DNA from: Caulobacter sp. 17J65-9
GTDB taxonomy: Bacteria; Pseudomonadota; Alphaproteobacteria; Caulobacterales; Caulobacteraceae
Length of the DNA stretch: 34,507 nt
Assembly: GCF_010975005.1 (NCBI RefSeq)
Contig: NZ_JAAIVC010000021.1
Location: 1-34,507 of the forward strand
Direction of reading: 5' to 3'
Within the stretch, counting starts at the first letter, position 1; each line of letters begins with the position of its first letter. Shown piece by piece: positions 16,502 through 24,422 of this stretch. A program made the translations under genes and the position numbers. The notes below the pieces were generated by a model. It was not told the DNA's origin, made no database searches, and worked only from the letters and a program-made list of their open reading frames with translations.

Positions 16502-17203
16502 TCAGGCGTCGCGCATCTCCGCCGCGATCGCCTGCGCGGCGGCGCGCGGATCGGCGGCGGCGGTGATCGGGCGGCCGACCACCAGGTGGGTGGCGCCGGC
16601 CTGCAGGGCCTGCTTCGGCGTGGCGATGCGGGCCTGGTCGTCGGTGGCGGCGCCGGCCGGGCGCACGCCGGGGGTGACGATGATGAAGTCCGGCCGGCCG
16701 GCCGCGCCGGCGATCTCGCTGATGCGCGCGGCTTCCTGGGGCGAGCAGATCACCCCGTCGCAGCCCGCGTCGATGGCCTGGCGCAGGCGGCGCTCGACCA
16801 GTTCGGCGGCGGTGTAGGCGAAGCCCATTTCGGCCAGGTCGGCGTCGGTCAGGCTGGTCAGGACGGTGACGGCCAGCACCTTCAGGCCGCTGTCGCCCGC
16901 GCCCTTTACGGCCGCGCGCATGACCTGCGGTTCGCCGTGCACGGTCAGGAAGTCGCCGCCGGCGACGGCCAGGGCGGTCGCGGCCTTCTCAACGGTCGCG
17001 CCGATGTCGTGCAGCTTCCAGTCCAGGAACACCTGCTTGCCCTGGGCCTTCAGCTCGCGGGCCAGGGCCATGCCGTCGCCGGCGAACAGCTGCAGGCCGA
17101 CCTTGTAGAAGCTGACCGCGTCGCCGATGCGCTCCACCAGGGCGCGGGCCTCGGCCACGGTCGGCACGTCCAGGGCCACGATGAGGCGGGGATCGGCGGT
17201 CAT
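16502..17203 (-). CDS. pyrF: Orotidine 5'-phosphate decarboxylase
   Basis: A 233-residue TIM-barrel enzyme converting OMP to UMP in pyrimidine synthesis. Catalytic residues are visible as the D-x-K-x-x-D cluster in LDWKLHDIG (Asp61, Lys63, Asp66), with Asp12 in ALDVP and Lys34 in FYKVG. The phosphate loop is VVGRPITAA near the C-terminus. The usual DLK(F/L)HDIPNT reads DWKLHDIGAT here, a mild variant seen at non-catalytic positions. The ATG at 17201-17203 begins just before RLIVALDVP. It is divergent from the MarC gene (96-base gap). Confidence 0.96.
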   Translation of the reverse strand: MTADPRLIVALDVPTVAEARALVERIGDAVSFYKVGLQLFAGDGMALARELKAQGKQVFLDWKLHDIGATVEKAATALAVAGGDFLTVHGEPQVMRAAVKGAGDSGLKVLAVTVLTSLTDADLAEMGFAYTAAELVERRLRQAIDAGCDGVICSPQEAARISEIAGAAGRPDFIIVTPGVRPAGAATDDQARIATPKQALQAGATHLVVGRPITAAADPRAAAQAIAAEMRDA

Positions 17204-17299
17204 TTTCAGCGTCCTTCAGGTTGCGGCCAGGCTGGGCGCGGCTAAAGCTCGCCCAAGGCGCAAGGGGTGCGTCGATTCGGATTTGGCTGAGGGGTCCCA

Positions 17300-17989
17300 A
17301 TGAGCCTCGCCGCACTCGCGGTCAACTTCTTCGTGGCCCTGTTCGCCCTGATCGATCCGGTCGGGAACGTGCCGATCTACGCGGCCGCCACCAGCGGCGC
17401 GAGCTCGGCCCAGCGGCGGCGGCTGGCGGCGTACCTGTCGCTGTTCATCGTCGCCTTCCTGACCTTCTTCTTCTTCACCGGCCTGGCGCTGCTGCAGTTC
17501 TTCGGCATCTCCATCGCCGCCTTCCGCATCGCCGGCGGCGTGCTGCTGTTCCTGCTGGGCCTGGAGATGGCGCGCGAGGACTTCATCGCCGCCTTCGCCG
17601 ACGCCGAGGCCGGCGATCCCAGCCACGAGGTCAGCGAATACGCCCGCAAGCGCTTCGAGCGCCTGATCGTGCCGTTCGGCATGCCGCTGCTGATCGGCCC
17701 GGGCGTGATCTCGGCGGTGATCATCCAGGCCAGCGAGGTGAAGAAGTTCGGCGTGCCGGGCATGCTGGCGGGCCTCGGCGTCATCCTGGCCGTGGGCGTG
17801 GCCACCTTCGTCAGCTTCGCCCTGACCGGCCCGATCAGCCGCGTCCTGGGCAAGATCGGCATGGCCATCGTCGTGCGCGTGCTGGGTCTGATCCTCTGCG
17901 CGCTCGCCGTGCAGTTCATTATCGCCGGCCTGGGCGAGGCCACCCACGGCTTCATCACCAAGAGCGTGGCGACGCCGTACGCGCATTGA
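17300..17989 (+). CDS. MarC family integral membrane protein
   Basis: A 229-residue protein with about six hydrophobic helices, of the MarC/UPF0056 family. Its start LAVNFFVALFALIDPVGNVPIY and the middle block PFGMPLLIGPGVISAVI are typical. The family was once thought to be involved in multiple antibiotic resistance, but its transport role is not established. The ATG at 17300 follows a GAGGGG ribosome site. It stands alone between divergent pyrF and convergent rimO; a type 2 palindromic repeat follows 17 bases after its stop. Confidence 0.9.
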   Translation: MSLAALAVNFFVALFALIDPVGNVPIYAAATSGASSAQRRRLAAYLSLFIVAFLTFFFFTGLALLQFFGISIAAFRIAGGVLLFLLGLEMAREDFIAAFADAEAGDPSHEVSEYARKRFERLIVPFGMPLLIGPGVISAVIIQASEVKKFGVPGMLAGLGVILAVGVATFVSFALTGPISRVLGKIGMAIVVRVLGLILCALAVQFIIAGLGEATHGFITKSVATPYAH

Positions 17990-18006
17990 TCAATGTTGAG
18001 CGCCGA

Positions 18007-18175
18007 TCCTTCTCCCCTTGCGGGAGAAGGTGGCGCGCGGAGCGCGTCGGATGAGGGGTGTCGGCGCGACCTCGGACGGTCGCGCGCGAGCAAGCCCTTC
18101 ATCCTGAAGTCTCGGCGCGGACACCCCTCATCCGCCCTGCTCCGCAGGGCACCTTCTCCCGCAAGGGGAGAAGGA
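18007..18175. repeat. Long palindromic intergenic repeat, type 2
   Basis: A 169-base imperfect palindrome between convergent marC-family and rimO genes. The ends are TCCTTCTCCCCTTGCGGGAG and its inverse, nearly the same as type 1, but the body differs: GGTGGCGCGCGGAGCGCGTC on one side and a CCCTGCTCCGCAGGGC hairpin on the other, with GATGAGGGGTGTC/GACACCCCTCATC inside. It ends 5 bases before the rimO stop. A bidirectional terminator role is likely. Confidence 0.8.
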
Positions 18176-18180
18176 GGACG

Positions 18181-19581
18181 TCAAAGCCTCGAAATAACCC
18201 GGTGCATGCGCGCGCCGGGGCGCGGGGCCAGCGGCGGGCGGTTCAGGCGGCCGGCCGGTTCGGCCCACAGGTCGTAGGCTTCGGTCTTGGTGACCTTCAC
18301 CTTGGCGAACTCGCCGACCTTCAAGAGGCCGCCGCCCTTCACGAACACGTTGCCGTCGATCTCGGGGGCGTCGCCCCGCGAGCGGGTCACGGCCACGCCG
18401 TCGCGGCGGACCTCGTCGACGATCACCTCGATCTCGCGGCCGACCTTCTCGCGCAGCTTGGCGCGGCTGATCTTCTGGGCCGCCTCCATGAAGCGCTCGC
18501 GGCGCTCCTGCTTGAGTTCTTCCGGCACGTGGTCGGGCAGGTCGCGGGCCTTGGCGCCCTCGACGTTCTCGTAGGCGAAGGCGCCGACGCGGTCGAGCCG
18601 GGCCTCTTCCAACCAGTCCAGCAGGAACTGGAAGTCCTCCTCGGTCTCGCCCGGGAAGCCGACCACGAAGGTCGAGCGGATGGTCAGGTCGGGGGCCACC
18701 GCGCGCCAGTCGGCCAGGCGCTGCAGGGTCTTCTCCTGGTTGGCCGGGCGGCGCATGGCCTTCAGCACGCGCGGCGAGGCGTGCTGGAAGGGGATGTCCA
18801 GGTAGGGAAGGATCTTGCCCTCGGCCATCAGCGGGATGACCGCGTCCACGTGCGGGTAGGGGTAGACGTAGTGCAGGCGGGTCCACACGCCCAGCTCGCC
18901 CAGTCCGCGGGCCAGCTCCTCGAGGTTGGCCCGGTACTTCTGACCGCGCCACTCGCCTTCCGCGTACTTGATGTCCAGGCCGTAGGCGGAGGTGTCCTGG
19001 GAGACGACCAGCAGCTCCTTCACCCCGGCGTCGACCAGGGCTTCGGCCTCTTTCAGCACGTCGCGGACCGGGCGCGAGGCCAGGTCGCCGCGCAGCTGCG
19101 GGATGATGCAGAAGCTGCAGCGGTGGTCGCAGCCCTCGGAGATCTTCAGGTAGGCGTAGTGCTTGGGCGTCAGCTTGATCCCCTGGGCCGGCACCAGATC
19201 GCGGAACGGATCGGTCGGCGGGGCGATGTGCTTGTGCACCGCGCTGACCACGGCGTCGTAGGCGTGCGGGCCGGTGATCTCGACCTTGTCGGCGAAGCGC
19301 TCGCGGATGACCTCGGCCTCGGCGCCGAGGCAGCCGGTGACGATCACCTTGCCGTTTTCGGCCAGGGCCTCGCCGATGGCGTCCAGGCTCTCTTCGCGGG
19401 CGCTGTCCAGGAAGCCGCAGGTGTTCACCACGACCGTGTCGGCGCCTTCGTAGGTCGGGCTGATCTCGTAGCCCTCGCCGCGCAGCCGGGTGAGGATGCG
19501 CTCGGAGTCGACCAGCGCCTTCGGGCAGCCGAGGCTGACGAAGCCCACCTTGGGCGCGGATTTGGTCGAGGCGTCGGTCAT
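18181..19581 (-). CDS. rimO: Ribosomal protein S12 methylthiotransferase
   Basis: A 466-residue radical SAM enzyme that methylthiolates an aspartate of ribosomal protein S12. The N-terminal UPF0004 domain carries the auxiliary-cluster cysteines Cys19 ([12 protein letters not shown]), Cys55 (NTCGF) and Cys84 (TGCLG). The radical SAM motif is Cys151-x3-Cys155-x2-Cys158 ([10 protein letters not shown]). A TRAM domain occupies about 395-455. [12 protein letters not shown] and [11 protein letters not shown] favour RimO over the tRNA enzyme MiaB. The internal ATG at 19579-19581 is preferred to one 39 bases upstream, because a GGAG site precedes it and the protein start then matches the family. Confidence 0.94.
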   Translation of the reverse strand: MTDASTKSAPKVGFVSLGCPKALVDSERILTRLRGEGYEISPTYEGADTVVVNTCGFLDSAREESLDAIGEALAENGKVIVTGCLGAEAEVIRERFADKVEITGPHAYDAVVSAVHKHIAPPTDPFRDLVPAQGIKLTPKHYAYLKISEGCDHRCSFCIIPQLRGDLASRPVRDVLKEAEALVDAGVKELLVVSQDTSAYGLDIKYAEGEWRGQKYRANLEELARGLGELGVWTRLHYVYPYPHVDAVIPLMAEGKILPYLDIPFQHASPRVLKAMRRPANQEKTLQRLADWRAVAPDLTIRSTFVVGFPGETEEDFQFLLDWLEEARLDRVGAFAYENVEGAKARDLPDHVPEELKQERRERFMEAAQKISRAKLREKVGREIEVIVDEVRRDGVAVTRSRGDAPEIDGNVFVKGGGLLKVGEFAKVKVTKTEAYDLWAEPAGRLNRPPLAPRPGARMHRVISRL

Positions 19582-19665
19582 GCGGGCTCCGGCGGCAAAA
19601 CGGGCCGCCTGATAGCCCAAACCGACGTTCGCGTCATCGCTCCCGCGTCGATGGGGCGCGGGAAG

Positions 19666-19830
19666 CTATTCGCGGGCTTTACCGGACCTGCGTGAGGCGA
19701 GGTGAGCCGTCATTCCAATGAACCCGCCCAACCCGACGAGGGCTTTGTATTCTTGGGGGGCTGCGAGGAAAGCGATCAGAGTGCCGATATTCCACGGCAG
19801 CGCGATCTTCCAGAAACCCGATTTGGCCAT
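19666..19830 (-). CDS. Very small membrane protein, hypothetical
   Basis: A 54-residue frame from ATG 19828-19830 (a GTG 24 bases upstream is an alternative). It has two hydrophobic stretches (NIGTLIAFLAA and LVGLGGFIGMTAHLA) and a basic end (RRSGKARE). A G-rich ribosome site (GGGGGGCC) precedes the ATG. Base composition looks less GC-rich at third positions than in its neighbours, so the call is tentative. It begins shortly after the stop of the secreted protein gene and could be co-transcribed. No family is recognised. Confidence 0.45.
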   Translation of the reverse strand: MAKSGFWKIALPWNIGTLIAFLAAPQEYKALVGLGGFIGMTAHLASRRSGKARE

Positions 19831-19858
19831 GCGGCCCCCCAACTCAGCCGTCACAGCT

Positions 19859-20317
19859 CTATTTGCTCCCGGCCTTCAGCAGCTCTTCCCAGCGGTCGGC
19901 GTCGATGTGGTCGCCGATCGCGCTCATCTGCTTGTCGACGGCGGGGTTGGACATGAGCTCGGTCATCGCGGCGCGCCCGAACGCCGAGAAGCTGGTGCTC
20001 ATGGTCTCAGTGCCGTCCTGCTTGATCGCGGCGATCGCCTCGGCCCGGCAGTCCTTCAGCACCAGGCGATCCATGACGGCGGCGGTTTGCTGGCTGATCT
20101 CGGTGCGTTGTTGCGCCGTGACGTTCGACATCCCCGCGACGCTCGGGTGAACGCTGAGGCCGGCGAACATCCATTGGGCGAAGATGATCCGGTCCTTGCC
20201 CGTGGACGACTGCACAAGGCACTCGCCAAAGGCGTCCGATGCAGGGCCCGCCTGAGCCGCGCCGGCGGCGCCCATGGCGATGGTCAGCGCGACGGCCGCA
20301 GTGGTGATGGTCTTCAT
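19859..20317 (-). CDS. Secreted hypothetical protein
   Basis: A 152-residue protein with a clear Sec signal peptide (residues 1-23, ending AQA), then a helical mature domain with two cysteines (33 and 90) that could form a disulfide. No family is recognised. The ATG at 20315-20317 is chosen because it directly precedes the signal peptide and has a GGAGGGG ribosome site; an upstream in-frame ATG would place 20 residues before the signal. It lies on the same strand as the desaturase-type gene, which stops 72 bases upstream. Confidence 0.75.
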   Translation of the reverse strand: MKTITTAAVALTIAMGAAGAAQAGPASDAFGECLVQSSTGKDRIIFAQWMFAGLSVHPSVAGMSNVTAQQRTEISQQTAAVMDRLVLKDCRAEAIAAIKQDGTETMSTSFSAFGRAAMTELMSNPAVDKQMSAIGDHIDADRWEELLKAGSK

Positions 20318-20389
20318 CGGTTTCCCCTCCGCCACGCGGATCGTCTCACGCGGCGCCGATCCCATAACACACGGCAAAGGTGCAGATCG

Positions 20390-21115
20390 CTACCCCTTCA
20401 CGTCCTTCAGCATCAGCATCTGGCCGATCAGCCGTTCCTTGTCGTCGGCGAAGCCGCACTCCGCGGGACCGACGCGCGGGTTGCGCCAGGTGCCGAACAC
20501 CAGGTCCCACAGCGGCAGGCCGTAGTTGCCGGCGTGCACGCCGCGCTGGTGGTGGACGCGGTGCATCTCCGGCCGCTGGACGATGAAGCCCAGCCACCAG
20601 GGCGAGCGCAGGTCGGCGTGGGCGACCAGGTTGAACAGGGTCACGTAGATCAGCGCCAGCGCCGCCGACACGCCGTCCACGCCCAGCACGACGTAGGCTA
20701 CGAAGGCGTTCAGCAGCGAGGCCAGCAGGGCGTCGAACGGGTGGATGTAGAAGGCGGTCAGGGCCTCGATCCGCGCGGGGCTGTGGTGCAACTGGTGCAC
20801 CCAGCGCCACAGCCGGTCCGACCTGTGGACCGCCCGGTGCCACCAGTAGGCGACCAGGCTGGCGGCCAGGAAGGTCAGGACGCTGCCGGTGAGCGGATCG
20901 ACCGTCTCGCGCAGGCGCAAGAGCGAATGGCCGTCGATCCAGGTCTCGAACAGGAAGCCGGCGGCCACCACGGCGACCAGATTGGCGGCGTTCAGCGCGC
21001 CGGCGTAGATCCGCCAGCGCTTGTCGCAGCTGGCCCCCGAGGCCGGGGCGATCACCTCGCGGGTGAAGATCACCGAGAAGACGGCGAAGGTGACGAAATA
21101 GGCGACGAAGAGCAT
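20390..21115 (-). CDS. Sterol desaturase / fatty acid hydroxylase family membrane protein
   Basis: A 241-residue integral membrane protein with the histidine boxes of the di-iron fatty acid hydroxylase superfamily: His93-x3-His97 (WHRAVH), His107-x2-His110-His111 (HQLHH) and His185-x2-His188-His189 (HRVHH), with His125 and His166 as further possible ligands. Such enzymes hydroxylate or desaturate sterols, hopanoids, carotenoids or lipids using oxygen. The substrate here is unknown. The ATG at 21113-21115 is chosen over an earlier one because the first helix follows at once and a GGAGGGGG site precedes it. It is divergent from the HEPN-like gene. Confidence 0.88.
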   Translation of the reverse strand: MLFVAYFVTFAVFSVIFTREVIAPASGASCDKRWRIYAGALNAANLVAVVAAGFLFETWIDGHSLLRLRETVDPLTGSVLTFLAASLVAYWWHRAVHRSDRLWRWVHQLHHSPARIEALTAFYIHPFDALLASLLNAFVAYVVLGVDGVSAALALIYVTLFNLVAHADLRSPWWLGFIVQRPEMHRVHHQRGVHAGNYGLPLWDLVFGTWRNPRVGPAECGFADDKERLIGQMLMLKDVKG

Positions 21116-21275
21116 GCCTGCGGCCCCCTCCGCGTTCCGGCGGGGCGACCGTCGCACGACCCGGGCGTGAGGCTCAATCCGAGGCGTGACCGAAACGCCA
21201 CCGGTGGCCGGGGAAACTCTGGTTTCCCGGCGAGGAGGGTGGAAAGGCGGACGGGCGCGGCACACCTTGACCGCG

Positions 21276-21737
21276 ATGGATGCACGGACCTCGACGTCGC
21301 CTGACCCCTATCCCGGAGCGCTGGCCGCGCCGGAGGATCTCCTCAGGTTGGCTGACGAGTACCGGCGTGCAGCGCATTTGCTGCTGCCGGCTGGCCAGCG
21401 CGGAAAGCCGTTGTCGCGTGCCCCTTTCAGGTTGTCCGCCCTGCACGCCATTGAGCTTTATTTGAACGCCCTCCTACTGCACCGCGGGTATTCCGCGAGC
21501 AGGCTGCGCGGCCTGCAGCACGACTTCGCGGAAAGGGCGAGGCAGGCGGCGGAACGCGGCCTCGTGCTTCGACGGCGTACGACCCAGCACCTCAAGACGG
21601 TGGCTGCGACCCGCGAGTACGTCGTGACCCGCTATGGGCCGGAGATGACCGCCTCGGCCTCCCACGTGACCCGTCTGTCCGCGACGCTGGACGAGGTCGC
21701 GGAAAAGGTCCGGATGATCGTGGCCCGACCGGGCTGA
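21276..21737 (+). CDS. HEPN-like domain protein
   Basis: A 153-residue, mostly helical protein. The central LSALHAIELYLNALLLHRG (53-71) and LRGLQHDFAERARQAAERG (77-95) match the pattern of stand-alone HEPN-type proteins (nucleotide-binding or RNase-related helical bundles). Arg76 and His82 are separated by five residues, compatible with the R-x(4-6)-H signature of HEPN RNases, although many stand-alone members are not nucleases. The ATG at 21276 is preferred; an in-frame start 90 bases upstream would add an Arg/Gly-rich stretch of non-coding character. Third positions look more mixed than in neighbours. No partner nucleotidyltransferase or antitoxin gene is adjacent. Confidence 0.6.
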   Translation: MDARTSTSPDPYPGALAAPEDLLRLADEYRRAAHLLLPAGQRGKPLSRAPFRLSALHAIELYLNALLLHRGYSASRLRGLQHDFAERARQAAERGLVLRRRTTQHLKTVAATREYVVTRYGPEMTASASHVTRLSATLDEVAEKVRMIVARPG

Positions 21738-21748
21738 GCAACGAATTA

Positions 21749-21772
21749 CTTCCCTCGCCTTGGCGAGGAAGG
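21749..21772. terminator. Hairpin between convergent genes, candidate bidirectional terminator
   Basis: CTTCCCTCGCC and GGCGAGGAAG form a 10-pair stem with one bulged C and a 2-3 base loop. It lies 12 bases from each stop codon of the convergent HEPN-like (+) and GFA (-) genes. No long T-tract follows on either side, though TAATTCGTT follows on the minus strand. Confidence 0.5.
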
Positions 21773-21783
21773 CTTACAGCCGC

Positions 21784-22206
21784 TCACTCCGCCACCATCT
21801 CCCCCGAGCCGCCGAATTCGGCCGGGAAGTCCTTCAGCTTGGGCAGGCCGTCCTTCATGGGCAGGACGGTCTCGGCGTAGTTCACGTGCACGGCCGGTTT
21901 GAAGTCGAGGGTCGGCAGGGTGGCGGCGTAGACGTCGGTCATGCCGAGCGTCGGGTGGCGGCCCATCAGGTGGCCGCCGCACTGGTCGCAGTACATGCGC
22001 TCGGTGAAGGGGGTCTTCTGGTAGCCGGCCAGGTGCGCCTCGCCCTTGGTGACCTTTACCTGTTCGGGCTTCCACAGGCTGAAGGCGTTGACCGGCGAGG
22101 CCGACCAGGAGCGGCAGGAGTTGCAGTGGCAATAGCCCATGGCCTGGGGCTCGCCCTCGGCCTCGACGCCGACCGCGCCGCAGAAGCAGCTTCCCTGGTG
22201 TTTCAT
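21784..22206 (-). CDS. GFA (CENP-V) family zinc protein
   Basis: A 140-residue protein of the glutathione-dependent formaldehyde-activating enzyme family. The zinc ligands are all visible: Cys7-x-Cys9, Cys26-x-Cys28-x2-Cys31 (CHCNSC) and Cys73-x2-Cys76 (YCDQCGG). Most members are not proven formaldehyde enzymes; a glutathione-linked or zinc-dependent role is all that can be said. The ATG at 22204-22206 directly precedes the first Cys motif. A palindromic CGCGAGTTGT motif lies 18-37 bases upstream. Confidence 0.88.
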   Translation of the reverse strand: MKHQGSCFCGAVGVEAEGEPQAMGYCHCNSCRSWSASPVNAFSLWKPEQVKVTKGEAHLAGYQKTPFTERMYCDQCGGHLMGRHPTLGMTDVYAATLPTLDFKPAVHVNYAETVLPMKDGLPKLKDFPAEFGGSGEMVAE

Positions 22207-22223
22207 GGTCCCGTTCCCTCGCG

Positions 22224-22243
22224 TTCGGCGGACAACTCGCGAA
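22224..22243 (-). promoter_or_regulatory. Imperfect palindrome with CGCGAGTTGT core upstream of the GFA gene
   Basis: On the minus strand, TTCGCG and CGCCGAA flank AGTTGTC, giving a short hairpin or operator-like palindrome. Related motifs precede rmlA (25386-25404) and, less exactly, the sugar dehydrogenase gene (about 3352-3371). The role is unknown. Confidence 0.3.
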
Positions 22244-22276
22244 CGGGGGCAAAGGGCGCGTGATCGCCCGTCCGGC

Positions 22277-22957
22277 TCACGCCCGGCCGTCGGCCTGCTG
22301 CAGGCGCCGGCACAGCGAGACGGCGTAGAGCGTCAGGGCGGCCGCGCTCAGCTCCAGCGCCTCTTCGAGGGTCACCGTCAGGCGAAAGCCCAGGCCGTCG
22401 GGACCCTGGGCCCGCCTCGCGGCGTCGACCAGCGGATCGAAGGCCGCGGCGTCGACGGCGAACAGCACCGCCACCAGGATCGCCAGGGTGCGGATCTCCA
22501 CCGGCATGGCGGCGACGAAGCGGGCGTAGGCGGCGCCGAGCAGGGCGAAGGCGGCGATCGCCAGTCCCAGCGCCGGACTTGGCGGCCAGGTCGGGTGCAG
22601 GGCCGGGGCTGTCGCGCGGAGCACGGGTTCGTGCAGGTGCGTCAGCTCGCCGACGGCGACCGCGCCGAACGCGACCGCCAGCAGATGCCAGTGCGCGGCG
22701 AACTCGTCCCCGGCGGCGCGTTCCGCGCGGCCGACCTTGAACAGCAGGACGGCGATCGCGGCCAGCACGCCGCCGTGCAGCCAGTCCAGCAGGCTGTCCT
22801 CCCGGCCCACGTCGATCAGCCAGACCCGGCGAACGGCCGCGTCCGGCGCCTCCAGCAGCAGGAGGTCCTGGCCGAGGCTGAGGACGAGGAGGCCGGCCGC
22901 GACCAGCCAGACGACGCCGATAAAGGGCGCGCCGCGCGCCGTCGGACGGTGGGGCAT
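22277..22957 (-). CDS. Multi-helix membrane protein, unknown
   Basis: A 226-residue protein with about six hydrophobic segments (approximately residues 12-30, 58-75, 91-106, 128-149, 157-174 and 198-215). Notable residues are WLHGGVLAAIAVL and GELTHLHEP with clustered histidines. No family is recognised. The ATG at 22955-22957 is preferred to one 36 bases earlier, because it precedes the first helix and has a GCAGGT ribosome site. It follows the GGDEF/EAL-like gene on the same strand with a 123-base gap that contains only a G/C-rich inverted repeat. Confidence 0.65.
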   Translation of the reverse strand: MPHRPTARGAPFIGVVWLVAAGLLVLSLGQDLLLLEAPDAAVRRVWLIDVGREDSLLDWLHGGVLAAIAVLLFKVGRAERAAGDEFAAHWHLLAVAFGAVAVGELTHLHEPVLRATAPALHPTWPPSPALGLAIAAFALLGAAYARFVAAMPVEIRTLAILVAVLFAVDAAAFDPLVDAARRAQGPDGLGFRLTVTLEEALELSAAALTLYAVSLCRRLQQADGRA

Positions 22958-23080
22958 GGGAATACCTGCAAACGGCTCCTCCGCCCCCAGCAACGGGCGC
23001 GAGGGCGAACGGGTCGCGCCTTGCGGTCTCTTGCGGGGGCGAAAACCGCCCGCGACGGGACGGGTGTCAGGCGTCCGGCT

Positions 23081-24280
23081 TCAGGCGTTCGCCTTCGCCG
23101 GCCGCGGGGCGCGCGGGCCCAGGCTGGCGTGGGTGAAGCCGGCCAGGCGCGCGATCGCCAGCTGGCGGGGGGAGGCCAGGCCCGCGACCAGCCGCCTCGG
23201 CGCGACCGGCTCGGCCAGTCGCGCGACCCGCCGCAGCCAGCCGAACAGCGCGTTCTCGTCCTCGTGCACGCCGGGATCGCACTCGAAGGTCAGGCCCTTC
23301 AGCCCGCAGCCGGTCAGCCGCTGGACCGCGGCGCGATCGGGCTCGGCCGCGCCGGTGACTGCGAAGCAGAACGGCTGGATCAGGGAGACGGCCTCCCACA
23401 GACGGCCGGTCGGCACGCCCTTCAGGCCCTGGACGCTGACCAGGGTCTTCAGCGCCAGGTCGTCGCGCGCGTCGCAGAAGGCCTGGGCCAGGGCGGCGCG
23501 GCCGCGGGTCGAGGCCAGGGTGGTGAAGGCCAGCGGCACGACCACGCCGGGCTTCTGCTCGCGGCGCGGGTCGCTCTTCAGGCGCGCGAGGCCGCGCTCC
23601 AGCACCGCCAGGTCGACCCGCTCGCGGTCGGCCCAGTCCAGGGCGTCGATCTGGGCGGGGGTCAGGACCCTGCCGGTGGCCGTGTCCATCACGCGGGGCT
23701 GCAGCCGGTGGCCGATCAGGGTCAGGCGCGACAGCTCGAACAGGGGCTGGATGGCGCAGGAGACGTTCAGGCTTCGTCCGTCCTGGGCGGCCATGACGCT
23801 CCAGGCGGCCGGTTCGACCCGGCGCAGCGGCGGCAGCGGCGCCTCGGCCGTGGCGACCTCCATGGCCGCGTCGGCGATCTCGGACGGGTCGAGGCGACGG
23901 TAGGCCAGGCCCGCGGCCGACACCTCGGTGACTTCGCGCAAGGTCAGGTCGGCGGCCCGCGCCTGTCCCAGGAAGAAGGTCAGCACCTCCTTCAGGGCGT
24001 TCAGGCACAGGGCCTGGGCCTCGAAGCGGGTGGCGGCGGGCTGCACCACCAGGAAGTCGGCTTCGCCGACGCGCAGGAACCAGCCGACCACGCCCAGCTT
24101 GCGGGTCAGGCAGCGTTCGACGTTGTCCCAGATCTGCTGACGCTTGCCGGGCCAGCGCTCGCCCAGGCGTTCGCGCACGGCGTCCAGGCCCAGCAGGTGG
24201 ACGCGGCCCTCGGCGGCCAGCGGCGAACCCTGCAGGCGGTCGATGGCGGCTTGGGCGTCGACGGCGACCAGCCGGTCCAC
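23081..24280 (-). CDS. Degenerate GGDEF/EAL-like protein, probably non-catalytic
   Basis: A 399-residue protein if started at GTG 24278-24280. A further in-frame GTG at 24368-24370 would add 30 residues, but codon use there (ACA, AGG, GGA, CGA) looks non-coding. Residues 51-105 resemble the end of a GGDEF domain, with RVGEADFLVV (70-79) where a diguanylate cyclase has RxGGDEF. After a linker, IQPLFELSRLTLIGHRLQPR (177-196) resembles the start of an EAL domain (YQPIxxL..GxEALxR) with the Glu-Ala-Leu lost. Later parts keep an alternating strand/helix pattern. If the resemblance is real, the protein is a catalytically dead c-di-GMP-like receptor or scaffold. It is the least certain functional call among the longer genes; the gene itself is well supported. 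Confidence 0.65.
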   Translation of the reverse strand: MDRLVAVDAQAAIDRLQGSPLAAEGRVHLLGLDAVRERLGERWPGKRQQIWDNVERCLTRKLGVVGWFLRVGEADFLVVQPAATRFEAQALCLNALKEVLTFFLGQARAADLTLREVTEVSAAGLAYRRLDPSEIADAAMEVATAEAPLPPLRRVEPAAWSVMAAQDGRSLNVSCAIQPLFELSRLTLIGHRLQPRVMDTATGRVLTPAQIDALDWADRERVDLAVLERGLARLKSDPRREQKPGVVVPLAFTTLASTRGRAALAQAFCDARDDLALKTLVSVQGLKGVPTGRLWEAVSLIQPFCFAVTGAAEPDRAAVQRLTGCGLKGLTFECDPGVHEDENALFGWLRRVARLAEPVAPRRLVAGLASPRQLAIARLAGFTHASLGPRAPRPAKANA

Positions 24281-24422
24281 GGGCGTCCGCCCGTGGTCGC
24301 CTGTCCGCGACTGCCTGGTCCCCGCCTGCACCTGAACGCCTCGCCGGGCTCCCGACGCCCTGCCTGTCACTTGGCCGGGAACTCTGCGGGGATCAGGCTT
24401 TAGCGCCCGTAAACTTGCGGGT

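Noticed and set aside
14542-16566. 674-codon open frame antisense to murJ and the repeat
   Set aside because: The frame is antisense to MurJ, is low-complexity and is rich in Gly, Gln, His and Arg. It passes through the palindromic repeat.
24277-24296. Perfect palindrome CCACGGGCG-TC-CGCCCGTGG
   Set aside because: It overlaps the probable GTG start of the GGDEF/EAL-like gene. Palindromes of this length occur by chance in GC-rich DNA, and there is no second copy.
22139-24403. 754-codon plus-strand frame opposite three minus-strand genes
   Set aside because: It spans several real genes on the other strand and has no recognisable domain or ribosome site.
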